Source: an uncultured Lachnospiraceae bacterium
GTDB taxonomy: Bacteria; Bacillota; Clostridia; Lachnospirales; Lachnospiraceae
Length of the DNA stretch: 64,000 nt
Direction: 5' to 3'
Assembly (NCBI GenBank): GCA_910584205.1
Contig: CAJUAA010000011.1
Location: forward strand, 28,439-92,438
The notes under the pieces are model-generated. The model made no database searches. It saw only the letters and a list, made by a program, of their open reading frames with translations, and had not been told where the DNA came from. Shown piece by piece: positions 23,993-33,539 of this stretch. The position numbers were made by a program, and so were the translations under genes. How positions within the stretch are numbered: position 1 is the first letter of the stretch; each line of letters begins with the position of its first letter.

Positions 23993-25198
23993 ATGAGACA
24001 GGAATATACAAAAAAAGAATACGAGAGAATACTGAGTATGGAGCTGACGGAGCCGGAGATTGTGAAGGAAAGAATACAGGAGACATATGGAATGATTCGA
24101 ACGGACAGCCGGTGTAAAAAAAGCATGTGCGGGAAAAAGAGGATGCACGGCCTGATCAGGGGTATGTCTGCCGCGGCGGCGGCGCTGGTGCTGAGCGTGA
24201 CCGTCTGTGCGGCCAATCCGGCAATGGCGGCAAAGCTGCCCTTTATCGGCCACGTATTCCGGACCGTGGGAGCGGATTCCGGCTTTGCGGGCGATTTTGA
24301 AAACGGGGCGGTACAGCTGGTGGAGCCGGACGCGGTGCAGGAGGACGGGACGACGGACAGCCCGTACGTGCAGACGGACAACGGGGTTACCTTTACCATC
24401 TCAGAGTGCAATTACGGAAGCATGGCCATGTACCTGGCCGTGGGCATCGAGTCCGAAGAGGGCTTCAGCAAAGACTTCAGAAACTTTGCCCGGTATGGCT
24501 CTTATGAGGAGACAACGGAGTCGGAGATGGCGGTTCCCTACAGCACGCTGTATATGGAAAGTACGTCCGAAGCGGATTTCTCCGCATCGGGAAAAGGGAC
24601 TTATCAGGGAAATCCGGCGGAAGGTACTTCTTCGCCCTACTATATAGAAGGAAAATTTGTGGATGACCACATTTTTGCGGGTATTATCCGGGTGGATCTG
24701 GTGCATATGGGAATTCTGGATGAAACCGGAGGATGGAAGGAATTTGATTATAAAGATCTTCCGGATGCGTTTTCCTATGCCCTGCACATAACCGATCTTT
24801 TTGCCGATGTGGAAGGCGAGCATCTGTCCGGAAACTGGGATTTCGTGCTGGATGTCAAGCTGAACCGCGAAGCCACCGTGCAGAAAGAGGTTCAGGACAC
24901 CAATGAAGAGGGCATCGGAATCGGGACCGTCACAAAGACCGCCTATGAGCTGTATGCGGACCTGCTGGTTCCGGACGGTCGGGAGCATACGGATTATGTG
25001 GTGGCGGTGTGCGACGCGGAAGGAAAGCCGCTGGAATCCCAGGCAGAATACGCGGAGATCTATTCGGTCTACGGCAGGGATGTGAGCCGGGTGTATGTAT
25101 ATGTGGTAGAAGAGACCGTCTACATGGACGAATGTAAGGGAAATAATTACATCCATCTGCCGGAAAAGGCGGTGTACCAGACGGAAGTGGTGTTTTAA
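23993..25198 (+). CDS. DUF4179 membrane protein, probable anti-sigma factor
   Basis: 401 residues. A cytoplasmic N-terminal ~55 residues (rich in charged residues, MRQEYTKKEYERILSMEL) precede one membrane segment (LIRGMSAAAAALVLSVTVCAA). The extracytoplasmic part starts with NPAMAAKLPFIGHVFRTVG, the typical DUF4179 onset, and continues as beta-rich sequence. A single-pass protein encoded after an ECF sigma factor fits an anti-sigma sensor of cell-envelope stress. GGAGATGG precedes the ATG. Its stop codon overlaps by four bases with the stop of the convergent GNAT gene, leaving no room for a terminator between them. Confidence 0.88.
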   Translation: MRQEYTKKEYERILSMELTEPEIVKERIQETYGMIRTDSRCKKSMCGKKRMHGLIRGMSAAAAALVLSVTVCAANPAMAAKLPFIGHVFRTVGADSGFAGDFENGAVQLVEPDAVQEDGTTDSPYVQTDNGVTFTISECNYGSMAMYLAVGIESEEGFSKDFRNFARYGSYEETTESEMAVPYSTLYMESTSEADFSASGKGTYQGNPAEGTSSPYYIEGKFVDDHIFAGIIRVDLVHMGILDETGGWKEFDYKDLPDAFSYALHITDLFADVEGEHLSGNWDFVLDVKLNREATVQKEVQDTNEEGIGIGTVTKTAYELYADLLVPDGREHTDYVVAVCDAEGKPLESQAEYAEIYSVYGRDVSRVYVYVVEETVYMDECKGNNYIHLPEKAVYQTEVVF

Positions 25199-26316
25199 GT
25201 CAATTCTCTGCTCAGCAGCACGTATTCGTACTCAAAATCAATCAGTTCCTGAAAATAGTCTTTGTTGATATTGCCCTGGCGGATCAGGGCGCCCACGGAG
25301 GGGACGCGGGATTTCTGCAGCTCCTCTCGGATGGCCTCCGCCAGGGCTTTTCCCAGCCCCCGGTGGGCAGGGTCCACGCCCATGTAAAGCATGACATAGG
25401 ATGTCGGATGGATACGGGTCAGCAGGATTCGCAGGCAGTCCGCGAAGGTCAGCTTTCCGTAGACGGCGCTGCCGTAGTCGGGTATGCTGATGAAAAAACC
25501 GACGGGCCGGCCTTCGTAATAAGCCATTTTTACCATGGAATAGCGGATCAGAAGACGCAGATATCCGTACAGGGCGGTAAATTCCTCTTCGGTAATCCGT
25601 TTATAGGCGGGAAAGGTCCGGTAAAGCTCGATGAGAAGCCCGTAGACTTCCTGCAGCGTGCGGTCAAAGGAACGTCGGGAAGGGCTTTCGATCCGGTATC
25701 CCTCCTTAAGCTTTTGCTGAAGCCGGGCCGAAAACCGCGGATCTGTACAGGAGCGGGGCACCGTTCGGTAGTGGTTGGAGTAATAGCGCTCGATGACCTC
25801 ATAGCCCAGGGACTGCCACAGGCGGGGATAGTAGTCCAGGTTAAAAGGCTCTCCGGTATAGGAGCTGTCGAAACGGTTGTTTTTGAAACGGTAGCGGATC
25901 CAGAACGAGGCGTCCACAGGGCCGGTGATCCGGCGGCAGCCCTGTTCCCGGGCCAGCTGCTCCGCTTTCTGAAAGAGCAGCCGGACCGCTTCTTTGTCGT
26001 CTGCGCTCTCAAAAAAACCAAGATAAGCTTCCGGATCATGGGGATAGACGGTGAGGACGGCGCGGGAGAGGGCGCCGCCGTCTTCATCCAGGACCAGCAG
26101 GGGGAAGACGGAGAAATAATGGCTCAGCACATGGGTGCCGGTCACGATCCGGCGCTCTTCCTCCGGCTGCTGCGTGCATGTCTTTTTCGTGTAGAGCTTC
26201 CCGGGAAGCTCCAGAAATTTCCGGATCAGGTCCTCTTCCTGTGAAAATGCAAGGACATCTAGATTTCTGCGGGTTCCCGTGTGTTTTTTCTCTTGATGAT
26301 TTCTGTGATTTGTCAT
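25195..26316 (-). CDS. GNAT-superfamily acyltransferase, last gene of the UbiA/RPH-like operon
   Basis: 373 residues, longer than a simple GNAT (about 150), suggesting two GNAT-like halves. The C-terminal half has a clear acyl-CoA-binding turn, MLYMGVDPAHRGLGKALAEAIREEL (about 308-332), preceded by YEGRPVGFFISIPDY. The N-terminal half (DGGALSRAVLTVYPHD..., GCRRITGPVDASFWIRYRFKNN) resembles the 'GNAT family' proteins of about 370-380 residues found in gut bacteria. The ATG overlaps the stop of the AMP-ligase gene (ATGA), so the two are translationally coupled. It would transfer an acyl group, possibly supplied by the ligase, to an amine. The substrate is unknown. Confidence 0.8.
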   Translation of the reverse strand: MTNHRNHQEKKHTGTRRNLDVLAFSQEEDLIRKFLELPGKLYTKKTCTQQPEEERRIVTGTHVLSHYFSVFPLLVLDEDGGALSRAVLTVYPHDPEAYLGFFESADDKEAVRLLFQKAEQLAREQGCRRITGPVDASFWIRYRFKNNRFDSSYTGEPFNLDYYPRLWQSLGYEVIERYYSNHYRTVPRSCTDPRFSARLQQKLKEGYRIESPSRRSFDRTLQEVYGLLIELYRTFPAYKRITEEEFTALYGYLRLLIRYSMVKMAYYEGRPVGFFISIPDYGSAVYGKLTFADCLRILLTRIHPTSYVMLYMGVDPAHRGLGKALAEAIREELQKSRVPSVGALIRQGNINKDYFQELIDFEYEYVLLSRELT

Positions 26317-27743
26317 TTGATTCTTCCTCCCAGCCGGTCAGGCCTTATGGAAACCTTCCGGATCTGCTTGTAACGGGGCAGCCGCCGGTTGATCTGCTCC
26401 ATATAAGCATGGATCTCTTCTTCCGGCAGGTCGCTGACGATGGAGGCCGCAGGGTGGTGTCCTTCTTCATATACCTTTGCCGTAATAATCCCGGGGTGGG
26501 CGAGAATCAGCTGCTCCAGTTCGTCCACATAGATATTTTTCCCATTGGCGGTCAGTATCATCCGCTTTTTCCGTCCTTTCAGGTACAGATGGCCGGAGTC
26601 GGACAGGATGCCCAGGTCTCCGGTGTGGTAGGCGCCGTCCTGATCGAATTCTGAATTTCGGTCGTTCCGGTTCAGATATCCGGAGGAGACGCTGCCTCCG
26701 CTGACGACGATCTCGCCCGCGCCGTGTTCGTCCGGATCGAGAATCCGGACCCGGAGATTTTCAAAGACCACGCCGTTGGAGAGAAGATCCGGGTCGCCGG
26801 GAACCGCGAGGGCGATGACCGAAGAAGTCTCGGTGGTCCCGTATGCTTCCAGCAGGCAGACGCCCTGTTCGATAAAATACTGTTTGGCAGCAGGATCGGT
26901 AAAGCTTCCGCCGCAGTAGAGAAAACGGATCTGCCGCAGGACGTCCATCAGCTCGTCGGTCATGGCTTCCTGCATCCGGTATAAAAACAGCGGGACTGTG
27001 CAGACAACCGTGGGACGCACTTCCATCAGCTCCGGGATCATCTGCGTCAGGTCGGAGCAGAGCCAGAGCTGCATACCGGAGATAATCGTATAGAGAATGT
27101 TCGCCACGCCGGTATAGACATGGTGAAAAGGAAGGAATACGTAGGAACGGTCCTGCTCTGTCATGGGCGTCCGCCGGTACAGCGTCTCCCAGTTGGCGAA
27201 CAGGTTTGCCTGGGTCAGCGGAATGGCTTTGGGCAGGTTGGTGGTGCCGGAGGTAAACAGGATCATGGCGGTCCGGTCCGGGTCCTTTCTTCCGGAAAGC
27301 GGGCAGGCGTCGGCCCGGCCCTCCCGAATCAGGGCCGGAAGGGTATCTTCGATGCAGAACCAGTCGGTATCCGGCTCCTGCGCCTTCAGTTCTTTCAGCC
27401 GTTCCATCTGCGTACGGGAACAGAAGACGGCGGAAACCGGAAGGACGGACAGGGTGTTTTTCAGATCATACGCAGTCCATTCCTTATCCACCGGAACGCA
27501 GGTTCCCACATAGGCCATGACGGCAAGGTAGAGGAGAATCCATTCGCGGGAATTTTCCGAACAGATCATGATGTGTTTGTCTTGATATCCCCGTTTCAGG
27601 AGGCTTCTGGAAAGTCCCTGTATGTCGCCGACCACCTCCTGAAAGGTGCGGGAGGTCCAGCTTCCATGTACTTTCGTGGTGATGTAAGGGCGGTCTGCCC
27701 ATTTTTCTCTGTCTTCTTCCAGATAATCGCAGATGCTTTTCAT
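26313..27743 (-). CDS. AMP-binding (acyl/aryl-CoA synthetase-like) ligase
   Basis: 476 residues, ANL superfamily. The adenylation motifs are visible: ILFTSGTTNLPKA (A3, about 159-171), AYGTTETSS (A5), YHTGDLG (A7) and GRKKRMILTANGKNIYVDELE (A8/hinge). At the very C-terminus, where the family has a Gly-Lys-Ile motif with the adenylating lysine, this protein ends RLGGRIK, so the lysine seems replaced by arginine. No carrier-protein domain is attached. It would activate a carboxylic acid as AMP ester and perhaps CoA thioester. The gene lies 82 bases after the RPH-like gene and overlaps the GNAT gene, so it is part of a four-gene minus-strand operon. Confidence 0.85.
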   Translation of the reverse strand: MKSICDYLEEDREKWADRPYITTKVHGSWTSRTFQEVVGDIQGLSRSLLKRGYQDKHIMICSENSREWILLYLAVMAYVGTCVPVDKEWTAYDLKNTLSVLPVSAVFCSRTQMERLKELKAQEPDTDWFCIEDTLPALIREGRADACPLSGRKDPDRTAMILFTSGTTNLPKAIPLTQANLFANWETLYRRTPMTEQDRSYVFLPFHHVYTGVANILYTIISGMQLWLCSDLTQMIPELMEVRPTVVCTVPLFLYRMQEAMTDELMDVLRQIRFLYCGGSFTDPAAKQYFIEQGVCLLEAYGTTETSSVIALAVPGDPDLLSNGVVFENLRVRILDPDEHGAGEIVVSGGSVSSGYLNRNDRNSEFDQDGAYHTGDLGILSDSGHLYLKGRKKRMILTANGKNIYVDELEQLILAHPGIITAKVYEEGHHPAASIVSDLPEEEIHAYMEQINRRLPRYKQIRKVSIRPDRLGGRIK

Positions 27744-27825
27744 ATGTCTTCTCTGTCTCTTTCGGTTGTTTTCCGGCCCTGGTCCGGGAGGGCCGGGGGA
27801 TATGGCCTGCCGTAAAAACGACGGC

Positions 27826-30279
27826 CTATGACAAAATGGTTACGGTTCCGGTGTCTCCGTCCACTCTCACCCGGTCGCCGTCTCTCAGAGTTTCCATAAG
27901 GCGGGGGATTCCGACTACGGCGGGTTTCCCCAGCTCCCGGGAGATGATGGCCGTATGGGACAGAAGGGACCCCTTTTCCGACAGGATGGCTTTGGCGTCC
28001 GCCAGAAGGAATACCCATCCGGGGTCGGTCATCCGGGTGACGAGGATCCGTCCCCTGACGGGAAGGTTCAGGGATGGCTGACGGACCAGCAGCACTTCGC
28101 CCTCGGCGGTTCCGGGGGAACAGGCGGTGCCGTGCCAGACGCCTGCCTTTCCTTCATATGCCAGGTGCCGGACCTGTTTCGGATGCCGGTTTTTTATGTT
28201 TCCGAGAAATACCAGGCGGGACCAGGGAGGAAGGGTCTGATATCCCTCATACTGTTCTCTGCGCTCTAAAATGATCTGCTGCAGGTTCATCTGCGGATCG
28301 CCGGCTGCCTGGGCGATCTCGCCGCACTCCAGCCAGAAGATGTCCTGCGGATTTCCGATGCGCTTCTGCCGGTACAGATTTTCCCCCATACGGAGTGCCA
28401 GCGCGCGCATCATGCCGTACAGCCGGCTCCGGTTCAGACGGGATTTCTCCCGGTTGCGGATGCCGAGGGCGGCTTTTTTGGCGAGAAATGCCGCGAGGCG
28501 GTCTGGAAGGCAGGTGCATGGGGGCTTTTGAGCGCTGACGGCGCGCTGCCTGTCTGCCGCCTGCCTGCCGGGCCGGGTCGGGCCCTCTTTGGCTGCTTTT
28601 TTACGCTTCCCGGCGCGTCTGCTTTCCGGCTGTTCCGCTGTTTCCTGCGCATACCGGAGAATCCGCTGGATCAAAAGTTCCGGGTTGGTACGGAAGGTCC
28701 GGCTCTCCAGCTTCAGCTCTTCCATATTCCGGTCTCCGAATTTTTCGATGTATGCTTCCAGCTGCCTCGTATAGGAATCCCGGTGTTCCCGGACGTACCG
28801 GGTATAATCTTCTCCGGTCCGGATCTGCCGCAGTTCCGGAACTCGTCCTTCTTTTCCGGCCCGCCGGCCCAGCCGGATCAGCTCCCGGACGGGACCCAGG
28901 CTTTCCAGCTTCCGGATGCCGGAGACTGCACGGTTGGCTGTCCGTTCCGGTTCCGGTACGCGCCGGGCTTTCAGATAAGCCTTCAGAAACCCTGTGAAGA
29001 GAAACGAATACATGTCGTTGACCAGAGTAATATCCCACCGCCGGACCGTCAGATCCAGCAGTGTGCGGTAGTGGTCCATCAGGACCCGATTGTGCGGGCT
29101 GTCCGTATCCAGTGCTTCAAAACGGCAGATGATCGTTGCAAAATACTCATCCAGCTGTTTCATTTCCTTCGGGCAGGTGAGCAGCAGGCGGAAGAAGGAG
29201 CAGGTAACCTTCCATCGGGTGCGCCGCCGGATCGGTTCCTCCAGCCCGGAGCTTACCGCCCGGTCCCCCACCCCCATCATCTCCTGCCAGACAGGGATGA
29301 TTTTTTGATGGAACGGCAGAAAAAGGAGCACGTCGTACCAGTTGCTGATCCGGTAATAGACCCGCCCGTTGGCCATGTCCACCATCTGCCTTAGAACACC
29401 GTCGATCTTCTGCACGGTCCCGGGCTCTCTGGTCAGCCGGAGCAGCAGGTGCTTAAACACCTGATAATAGGCTTCCCGGATAAAGCTCATGGTCAGGGGC
29501 AGCGTGATGCCGGGATAGCTTTCCACAATGTTGCTGTTGTCCAGGATGATGACAGGCCCGTCCTGTTGAAGCGCCGTAATGGGGCGCGCCTGCAGAAGCC
29601 AGAGCGTCTGTCCCTTCAGAGCATATTCCAGATCGCATTCCGTCCCGAACCATTCCCGGATCTGCCCGGATACCCGGATGAGCTTCTCCAGTTCCTGAGA
29701 AGTAAGCAGCGGGGCGTCTCCGTCCTGTTCGTAATAACAGAGTCCGTCGGAACGGTTATAATAATAAGTCGTGGTATCCGTCCGGTCCTCCACCACCCGG
29801 TCGCCGCTTCCGGCGCCCAGGACGATGACGGTCTCGTTCAGAATTCCCTGCGGGTTGGCGGTAAACAGGATTCCGGACCGGTCCGCTTCGACCATCTCCT
29901 GGATGATGACATGCATGGATATGAACATATGTTCGATATTTTGAAGCCGGCAGTAGGTACGGACGCTTTCCGAATCCGTGCTTGAGAGAACCTGCCGGAT
30001 GGAGGCGCAGACGTCCTCACGGCGCACCCGCAGCAGGGTCTGAAACTGTCCGGCAAAGGAGCAGTACGTTCCATCCTCCGCGGATGCGGACGAACGCACG
30101 GAGAACAGAACCGTATCCGGAAAATGCCGGTCCATATAGTCCAGCACTTCTTTTTCCTCAAACTGTTTATCGACGCAGAAAAAAGGAGGGACCGGACAGC
30201 CGCATTCCGCCAGCCGGAACAGGCTGCGCGCCTTGGCTCCTGTTTGATGCGCCCTGTAATTTGCAGTATGGATAATCAT
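27826..30279 (-). CDS. PEP-synthase-fold phosphotransferase resembling rifampin phosphotransferase
   Basis: 817 residues. The order is ATP-grasp PEP/pyruvate-binding domain (VLFSVRSSASAEDGTYCSFAGQFQTLL near 55-81; QEMVEADRSGILFTANP near 128-144; LEYALKGQTLWLLQARPI near 218-235), a long central region of low recognisability, and a C-terminal swivelling domain with the phosphohistidine in SEKGSLLSHTAIISRELGKPAVVGIP near residue 776. This is the order of rifampin phosphotransferase rather than of true PEP synthase, because the PEP-binding TIM barrel is absent. Such enzymes use ATP to phosphorylate a small molecule through the histidine. The central region contains a basic, low-complexity stretch near residues 580-615. 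Its ATG follows the UbiA stop by one base. The substrate is presumably the product of the neighbouring enzymes. Confidence 0.82.
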   Translation of the reverse strand: MIIHTANYRAHQTGAKARSLFRLAECGCPVPPFFCVDKQFEEKEVLDYMDRHFPDTVLFSVRSSASAEDGTYCSFAGQFQTLLRVRREDVCASIRQVLSSTDSESVRTYCRLQNIEHMFISMHVIIQEMVEADRSGILFTANPQGILNETVIVLGAGSGDRVVEDRTDTTTYYYNRSDGLCYYEQDGDAPLLTSQELEKLIRVSGQIREWFGTECDLEYALKGQTLWLLQARPITALQQDGPVIILDNSNIVESYPGITLPLTMSFIREAYYQVFKHLLLRLTREPGTVQKIDGVLRQMVDMANGRVYYRISNWYDVLLFLPFHQKIIPVWQEMMGVGDRAVSSGLEEPIRRRTRWKVTCSFFRLLLTCPKEMKQLDEYFATIICRFEALDTDSPHNRVLMDHYRTLLDLTVRRWDITLVNDMYSFLFTGFLKAYLKARRVPEPERTANRAVSGIRKLESLGPVRELIRLGRRAGKEGRVPELRQIRTGEDYTRYVREHRDSYTRQLEAYIEKFGDRNMEELKLESRTFRTNPELLIQRILRYAQETAEQPESRRAGKRKKAAKEGPTRPGRQAADRQRAVSAQKPPCTCLPDRLAAFLAKKAALGIRNREKSRLNRSRLYGMMRALALRMGENLYRQKRIGNPQDIFWLECGEIAQAAGDPQMNLQQIILERREQYEGYQTLPPWSRLVFLGNIKNRHPKQVRHLAYEGKAGVWHGTACSPGTAEGEVLLVRQPSLNLPVRGRILVTRMTDPGWVFLLADAKAILSEKGSLLSHTAIISRELGKPAVVGIPRLMETLRDGDRVRVDGDTGTVTILS

Positions 30280-30280
30280 C

Positions 30281-31180
30281 TTATAGTTTCCCCCAGAGCA
30301 GATAGACGGGTATGGTCAGGAGCATCAGGGATTCCTGGATGTAGGTATACCGTTCCACCTTGTCCACGATGGCAAAACGGGAGGGGTCCTTCAGGAACTG
30401 CAGGAATTTCACCGTCATCCAGGAGACGTCCAGAAAGAGCGCCGCTACGGTCAGTTTGTTCAGGTTCCACACCAGAAGAAAGTTGGTGACGATGTCCACC
30501 CAGGTCAGGATCAGGATAAACCGCACCGGCTTTCGGTAGCCGAAGAGGCTGGAGTAGGTGACGTATTCGGTCTCATCTTCCGGAGCCCGGATTTTCCGGG
30601 AAATCTCCCAGATCAGCGCCGGGAAATACAGGGTCCATGCCGCCAGAAAATTGACCCATGTAAAAAGCGGAAGGCCATATTTGAAGCAGGTAAAGGAGAT
30701 GATGTAGACGTTCATGATCATCTGGACCGGATTGTGGGTCACCAGTGCCAGCGGAAGGCTTTTCTGGATCTTCTTTTTACTGAAAAACCACAGGGACATG
30801 AGCGTTCCGTAGATATACAGAAACAGGAAGAATCCGAAATTATTCATGAAAAAAAGGTTCAGAAGCACCGTCACTGTGATCAGGGCGGAGACAAAGACAG
30901 CCAGATCTTTTTTGCGGACTCTGCCGGAGGGCAGCGGCCGGTGGGCAAAGAGCCGGCAGTCCAGTTCGTAGTCTTTAAAATCGTCCGCGATCCGGAGCCA
31001 CAGAAGGAAGCTGAACACGGTAAAGCCGCCGATCAGCTCCTGGATTCCCAGCTGAAACGCATGGATGCCGGCGTTCAGAAGGATAATAAAATGGATTTCC
31101 CCGAAGATGATGAGGCCCAGGAGGAACCTGGGAAGGATCGGGTACATTTCTTTAAAATAAATGGACAGGCGTCGGAACAT
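30281..31180 (-). CDS. UbiA-superfamily prenyltransferase-like membrane protein
   Basis: 299 residues from the ATG at 31180, preceded by GGGAGGAGG; an upstream in-frame start at 31222 has no ribosome site. About eight or nine membrane segments. The first Asp-rich motif is present as RIADDFKDYELDCRLFAHRPLPSGR (about 75-100), matching DDxxDxxxD plus the RPLPSG that follows in UbiA proteins. The second conserved region reads WEISRKIRAPEDETEYVTYSSLFG. UbiA enzymes attach prenyl or similar chains to aromatic or other acceptors using diphosphate donors. It is the first gene of the four-gene operon, fused by one base to the RPH-like gene. No quinone biosynthesis gene is nearby. Confidence 0.82.
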   Translation of the reverse strand: MFRRLSIYFKEMYPILPRFLLGLIIFGEIHFIILLNAGIHAFQLGIQELIGGFTVFSFLLWLRIADDFKDYELDCRLFAHRPLPSGRVRKKDLAVFVSALITVTVLLNLFFMNNFGFFLFLYIYGTLMSLWFFSKKKIQKSLPLALVTHNPVQMIMNVYIISFTCFKYGLPLFTWVNFLAAWTLYFPALIWEISRKIRAPEDETEYVTYSSLFGYRKPVRFILILTWVDIVTNFLLVWNLNKLTVAALFLDVSWMTVKFLQFLKDPSRFAIVDKVERYTYIQESLMLLTIPVYLLWGKL

Positions 31181-31357
31181 AAAGGGCCTCCTCCCGGTAT
31201 TTCTGCTGCTATTATACAACATTCTGCCGGGAAAGAGAAGCGCCGATTCCGCAGGCGTTCCGGGCTCTGTCGGGACGGGAGCGCAGTCGGAGATCCGCCG
31301 GTCTCTATGGCAGGAAGAAAAGCGCCGCAGGACTCAGAGGCTTCTGCGGCCTGCCGG

Positions 31358-33367
31358 TCAGTCCAGCAGGGCCTGCAGGTCTGCGGTCGGAGCGGAGCAG
31401 GCGCCGCCCCTGCACAGATAGTAGACGGCGCCCTGATCGGGGAGCGGATACCTGGCCGTGAAGGGCGCCAGGCGGGCGAGCCGGTCCCGGTTGTCCGGCG
31501 TCAGGAGCAGCACGGTCAGGCCGGGCCGGTAACCGGTGCGGAGCGCTTCTTTCAGTTCTGCCGGAGGCGTGTCTCCGTCGGAGCCTGAGGAGGCGCAGAC
31601 CAGCTGGGCGGACGGATCAAAAACCCGTCCCATGGCCGTCAGGGCAAAGCAGTGGCCGGACGGCCAGGAGGAAGCTTCCCCGGCAAGATAGCGCAGGAGG
31701 CGTTCCTGCTCCAGACGCCAGCATTCCTCTCCCGTCAGTTCCCACAGGAGGGAGAAGACCAGAGCCGCCACGGAATTTCCGGAAGGAAGGGCGCCGTCCA
31801 GGCTTTCCTTCGGGCGGCAGATCAGCTGCTCCGCGTCGCCGGCATACAGATAGAAGCCGCCCTTTGTCCCGTCGGAAAAGAACCGGAGCATCTGTCCGGC
31901 GGCTTCCGCGGCTTTTTCCAGATCCTCCGCCTTCCATGCGGCTGCGTACAGCTCCAGAAGCGCCCAGGCATAATATGCGTAATCTTCCAGATTTCCGGTG
32001 CCGGCGGCTTCCCCGTCCCGATACCGGATATACAGCCGTCCGCCTGTATGTTTCATGCGTGTTTCCAGAAACTGCTGTGCGTTCTGTGCGGCGGCAAGCC
32101 AGGAGGGTTCGTCAAAGACCAGGGACGCCTTTGCCAGAGCGGCGATCATCAGACTGTTCCAGCCGGTGAGAATCTTGTCGTCCGTGTGAAGCGCGGTGCG
32201 GATTCGGCGGTAATGGTACAGCTTTTCGCACAGCTTCTCCGCCTTTGCGTTCTTCCACGGATGCCCGGCGGACAGATGGGGGATGCTTTTTCCCTCAAAA
32301 TTGCCCTCTTTTGTGATGCCGTAGAAGCGGCAGAAATAAGCGCCGTCCTCTTCTCCCAGAACCCGCAGGATCTCTGCCGGAGTCAGGGCGTAGTATTTTC
32401 CCTCCACGCCGTCGCTGTCCGCGTCCTGTCCGCAGTAAAAGCCGCCCGCCTCGTCGGTCAGTTCCCGGAGGACATAGCGGACCGTCTCCCGGACCACCGA
32501 GCAGAACAGGGGCTCCTTTGTGACCAGGTACGCTTCCGTATAGGCGTAGATCAGCAGCGCATTGTCATAGAGCATTTTTTCAAAATGGGGGATCAGCCAC
32601 TGATCGTCGGTGGAGTAACGGGAGAAGCCGCCTCCGATGTGATCGTAGATCCCTCCTTCCGCCATGCCTGTTACAGTTTTCACAGCCATCTGCAGGAAAC
32701 GATCGTCCTTTTCCCGGGCGGCATGGCGCATGAGGAAGAGCAGATTGTGGGGCATGGGAAACCTGGGCGCCGGGCCAAAACCGCCCCGTTTTGGATCAAA
32801 ACGTTCCCGAAGCTCCCGGGCGCCCCGGCGGATCAATTCCAGAGAGGGTTCCGAAGGGGAGGCGGAAGCCTGCGCCTGCAGCCAGGCAGTCACCTCGTCC
32901 CCGGTACGAAGAAGTTTTTCTCTTGCCGTGCGCCACAGCGTTTCCACCTGAAGCAGCAGTTCAGACAGGCCGGTGCAGCCGTACCGGGAGTGCTTCGGAA
33001 GGTAGGTTCCGGCATAGAAGGGTTTCTGGTCCGGCGTCATCAGGATGGTCAGAGGCCACCCGCCGGAGCCGTTCATGGCCTGGCAGACGGACATGTAGAC
33101 GGCGTCGATATCCGGGCGTTCTTCCCGGTCCACTTTGACGCAGAGGAAGGAGCGGTTCAGAATCCGGGCGATTTCCTCGTCCTCAAAAGATTCATGGGCC
33201 ATCACATGGCACCAGTGGCAGGTGGAATAGCCGATGCTCAGGAAGACGGGACGGTCCTCCTGCCGGGCAGTCTCAAAGGCGCGGCTGCACCAGGGATACC
33301 AGTTGACGGGATGCCCTGCGTGCTGCAGAAGATAGGGGGATTTCTGGTCTTTCAGCTGATTTGACAT
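31358..33367 (-). CDS. Thioredoxin-domain DUF255 protein (YyaL/SSP411 family)
   Basis: 669 residues, normal for the family. The N-terminal thioredoxin-like domain contains GYSTCHWCHVMAHESFEDEEIA (about 45-66) with the CxxC pair, and VKVDREERPDIDAVYM. The remainder is an alpha/alpha toroid resembling N-acylglucosamine 2-epimerase/cellobiose epimerase (GGIYDHIGGGFSRYSTDDQWLIPHFEKMLYDNA, GWNSLMIAALAKA). The biochemical role is not established. GAGAGG precedes the ATG. It lies upstream of the UbiA operon on the same strand, separated by about 180 bases. Confidence 0.92.
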   Translation of the reverse strand: MSNQLKDQKSPYLLQHAGHPVNWYPWCSRAFETARQEDRPVFLSIGYSTCHWCHVMAHESFEDEEIARILNRSFLCVKVDREERPDIDAVYMSVCQAMNGSGGWPLTILMTPDQKPFYAGTYLPKHSRYGCTGLSELLLQVETLWRTAREKLLRTGDEVTAWLQAQASASPSEPSLELIRRGARELRERFDPKRGGFGPAPRFPMPHNLLFLMRHAAREKDDRFLQMAVKTVTGMAEGGIYDHIGGGFSRYSTDDQWLIPHFEKMLYDNALLIYAYTEAYLVTKEPLFCSVVRETVRYVLRELTDEAGGFYCGQDADSDGVEGKYYALTPAEILRVLGEEDGAYFCRFYGITKEGNFEGKSIPHLSAGHPWKNAKAEKLCEKLYHYRRIRTALHTDDKILTGWNSLMIAALAKASLVFDEPSWLAAAQNAQQFLETRMKHTGGRLYIRYRDGEAAGTGNLEDYAYYAWALLELYAAAWKAEDLEKAAEAAGQMLRFFSDGTKGGFYLYAGDAEQLICRPKESLDGALPSGNSVAALVFSLLWELTGEECWRLEQERLLRYLAGEASSWPSGHCFALTAMGRVFDPSAQLVCASSGSDGDTPPAELKEALRTGYRPGLTVLLLTPDNRDRLARLAPFTARYPLPDQGAVYYLCRGGACSAPTADLQALLD

Positions 33368-33539
33368 GACATAGTCCTCTCTTATTTATTCGAATCTTAT
33401 GGTTATTATAAACCCGGACGGGGATTTTTATCAGGAAAATCAGAATGCAGTTACGGAAACCGTCCTTAGACCCTTCCTTGCGCATTTTCGAAAAGTGGAG
33501 TATGATAGAACACATCACAGGCAGTTGGGGAGAGAGACC

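Noticed and set aside
29923..29934. LexA-type palindrome inside the RPH-like gene
   Set aside because: It is produced by codons for Glu-His-Met-Phe, as at 48616-48627, and is far from any start of transcription.
31652..33364. A 570-codon open frame on the plus strand
   Set aside because: It lies opposite the DUF255 (YyaL-like) gene and shows no domain; it is a shadow of that gene.
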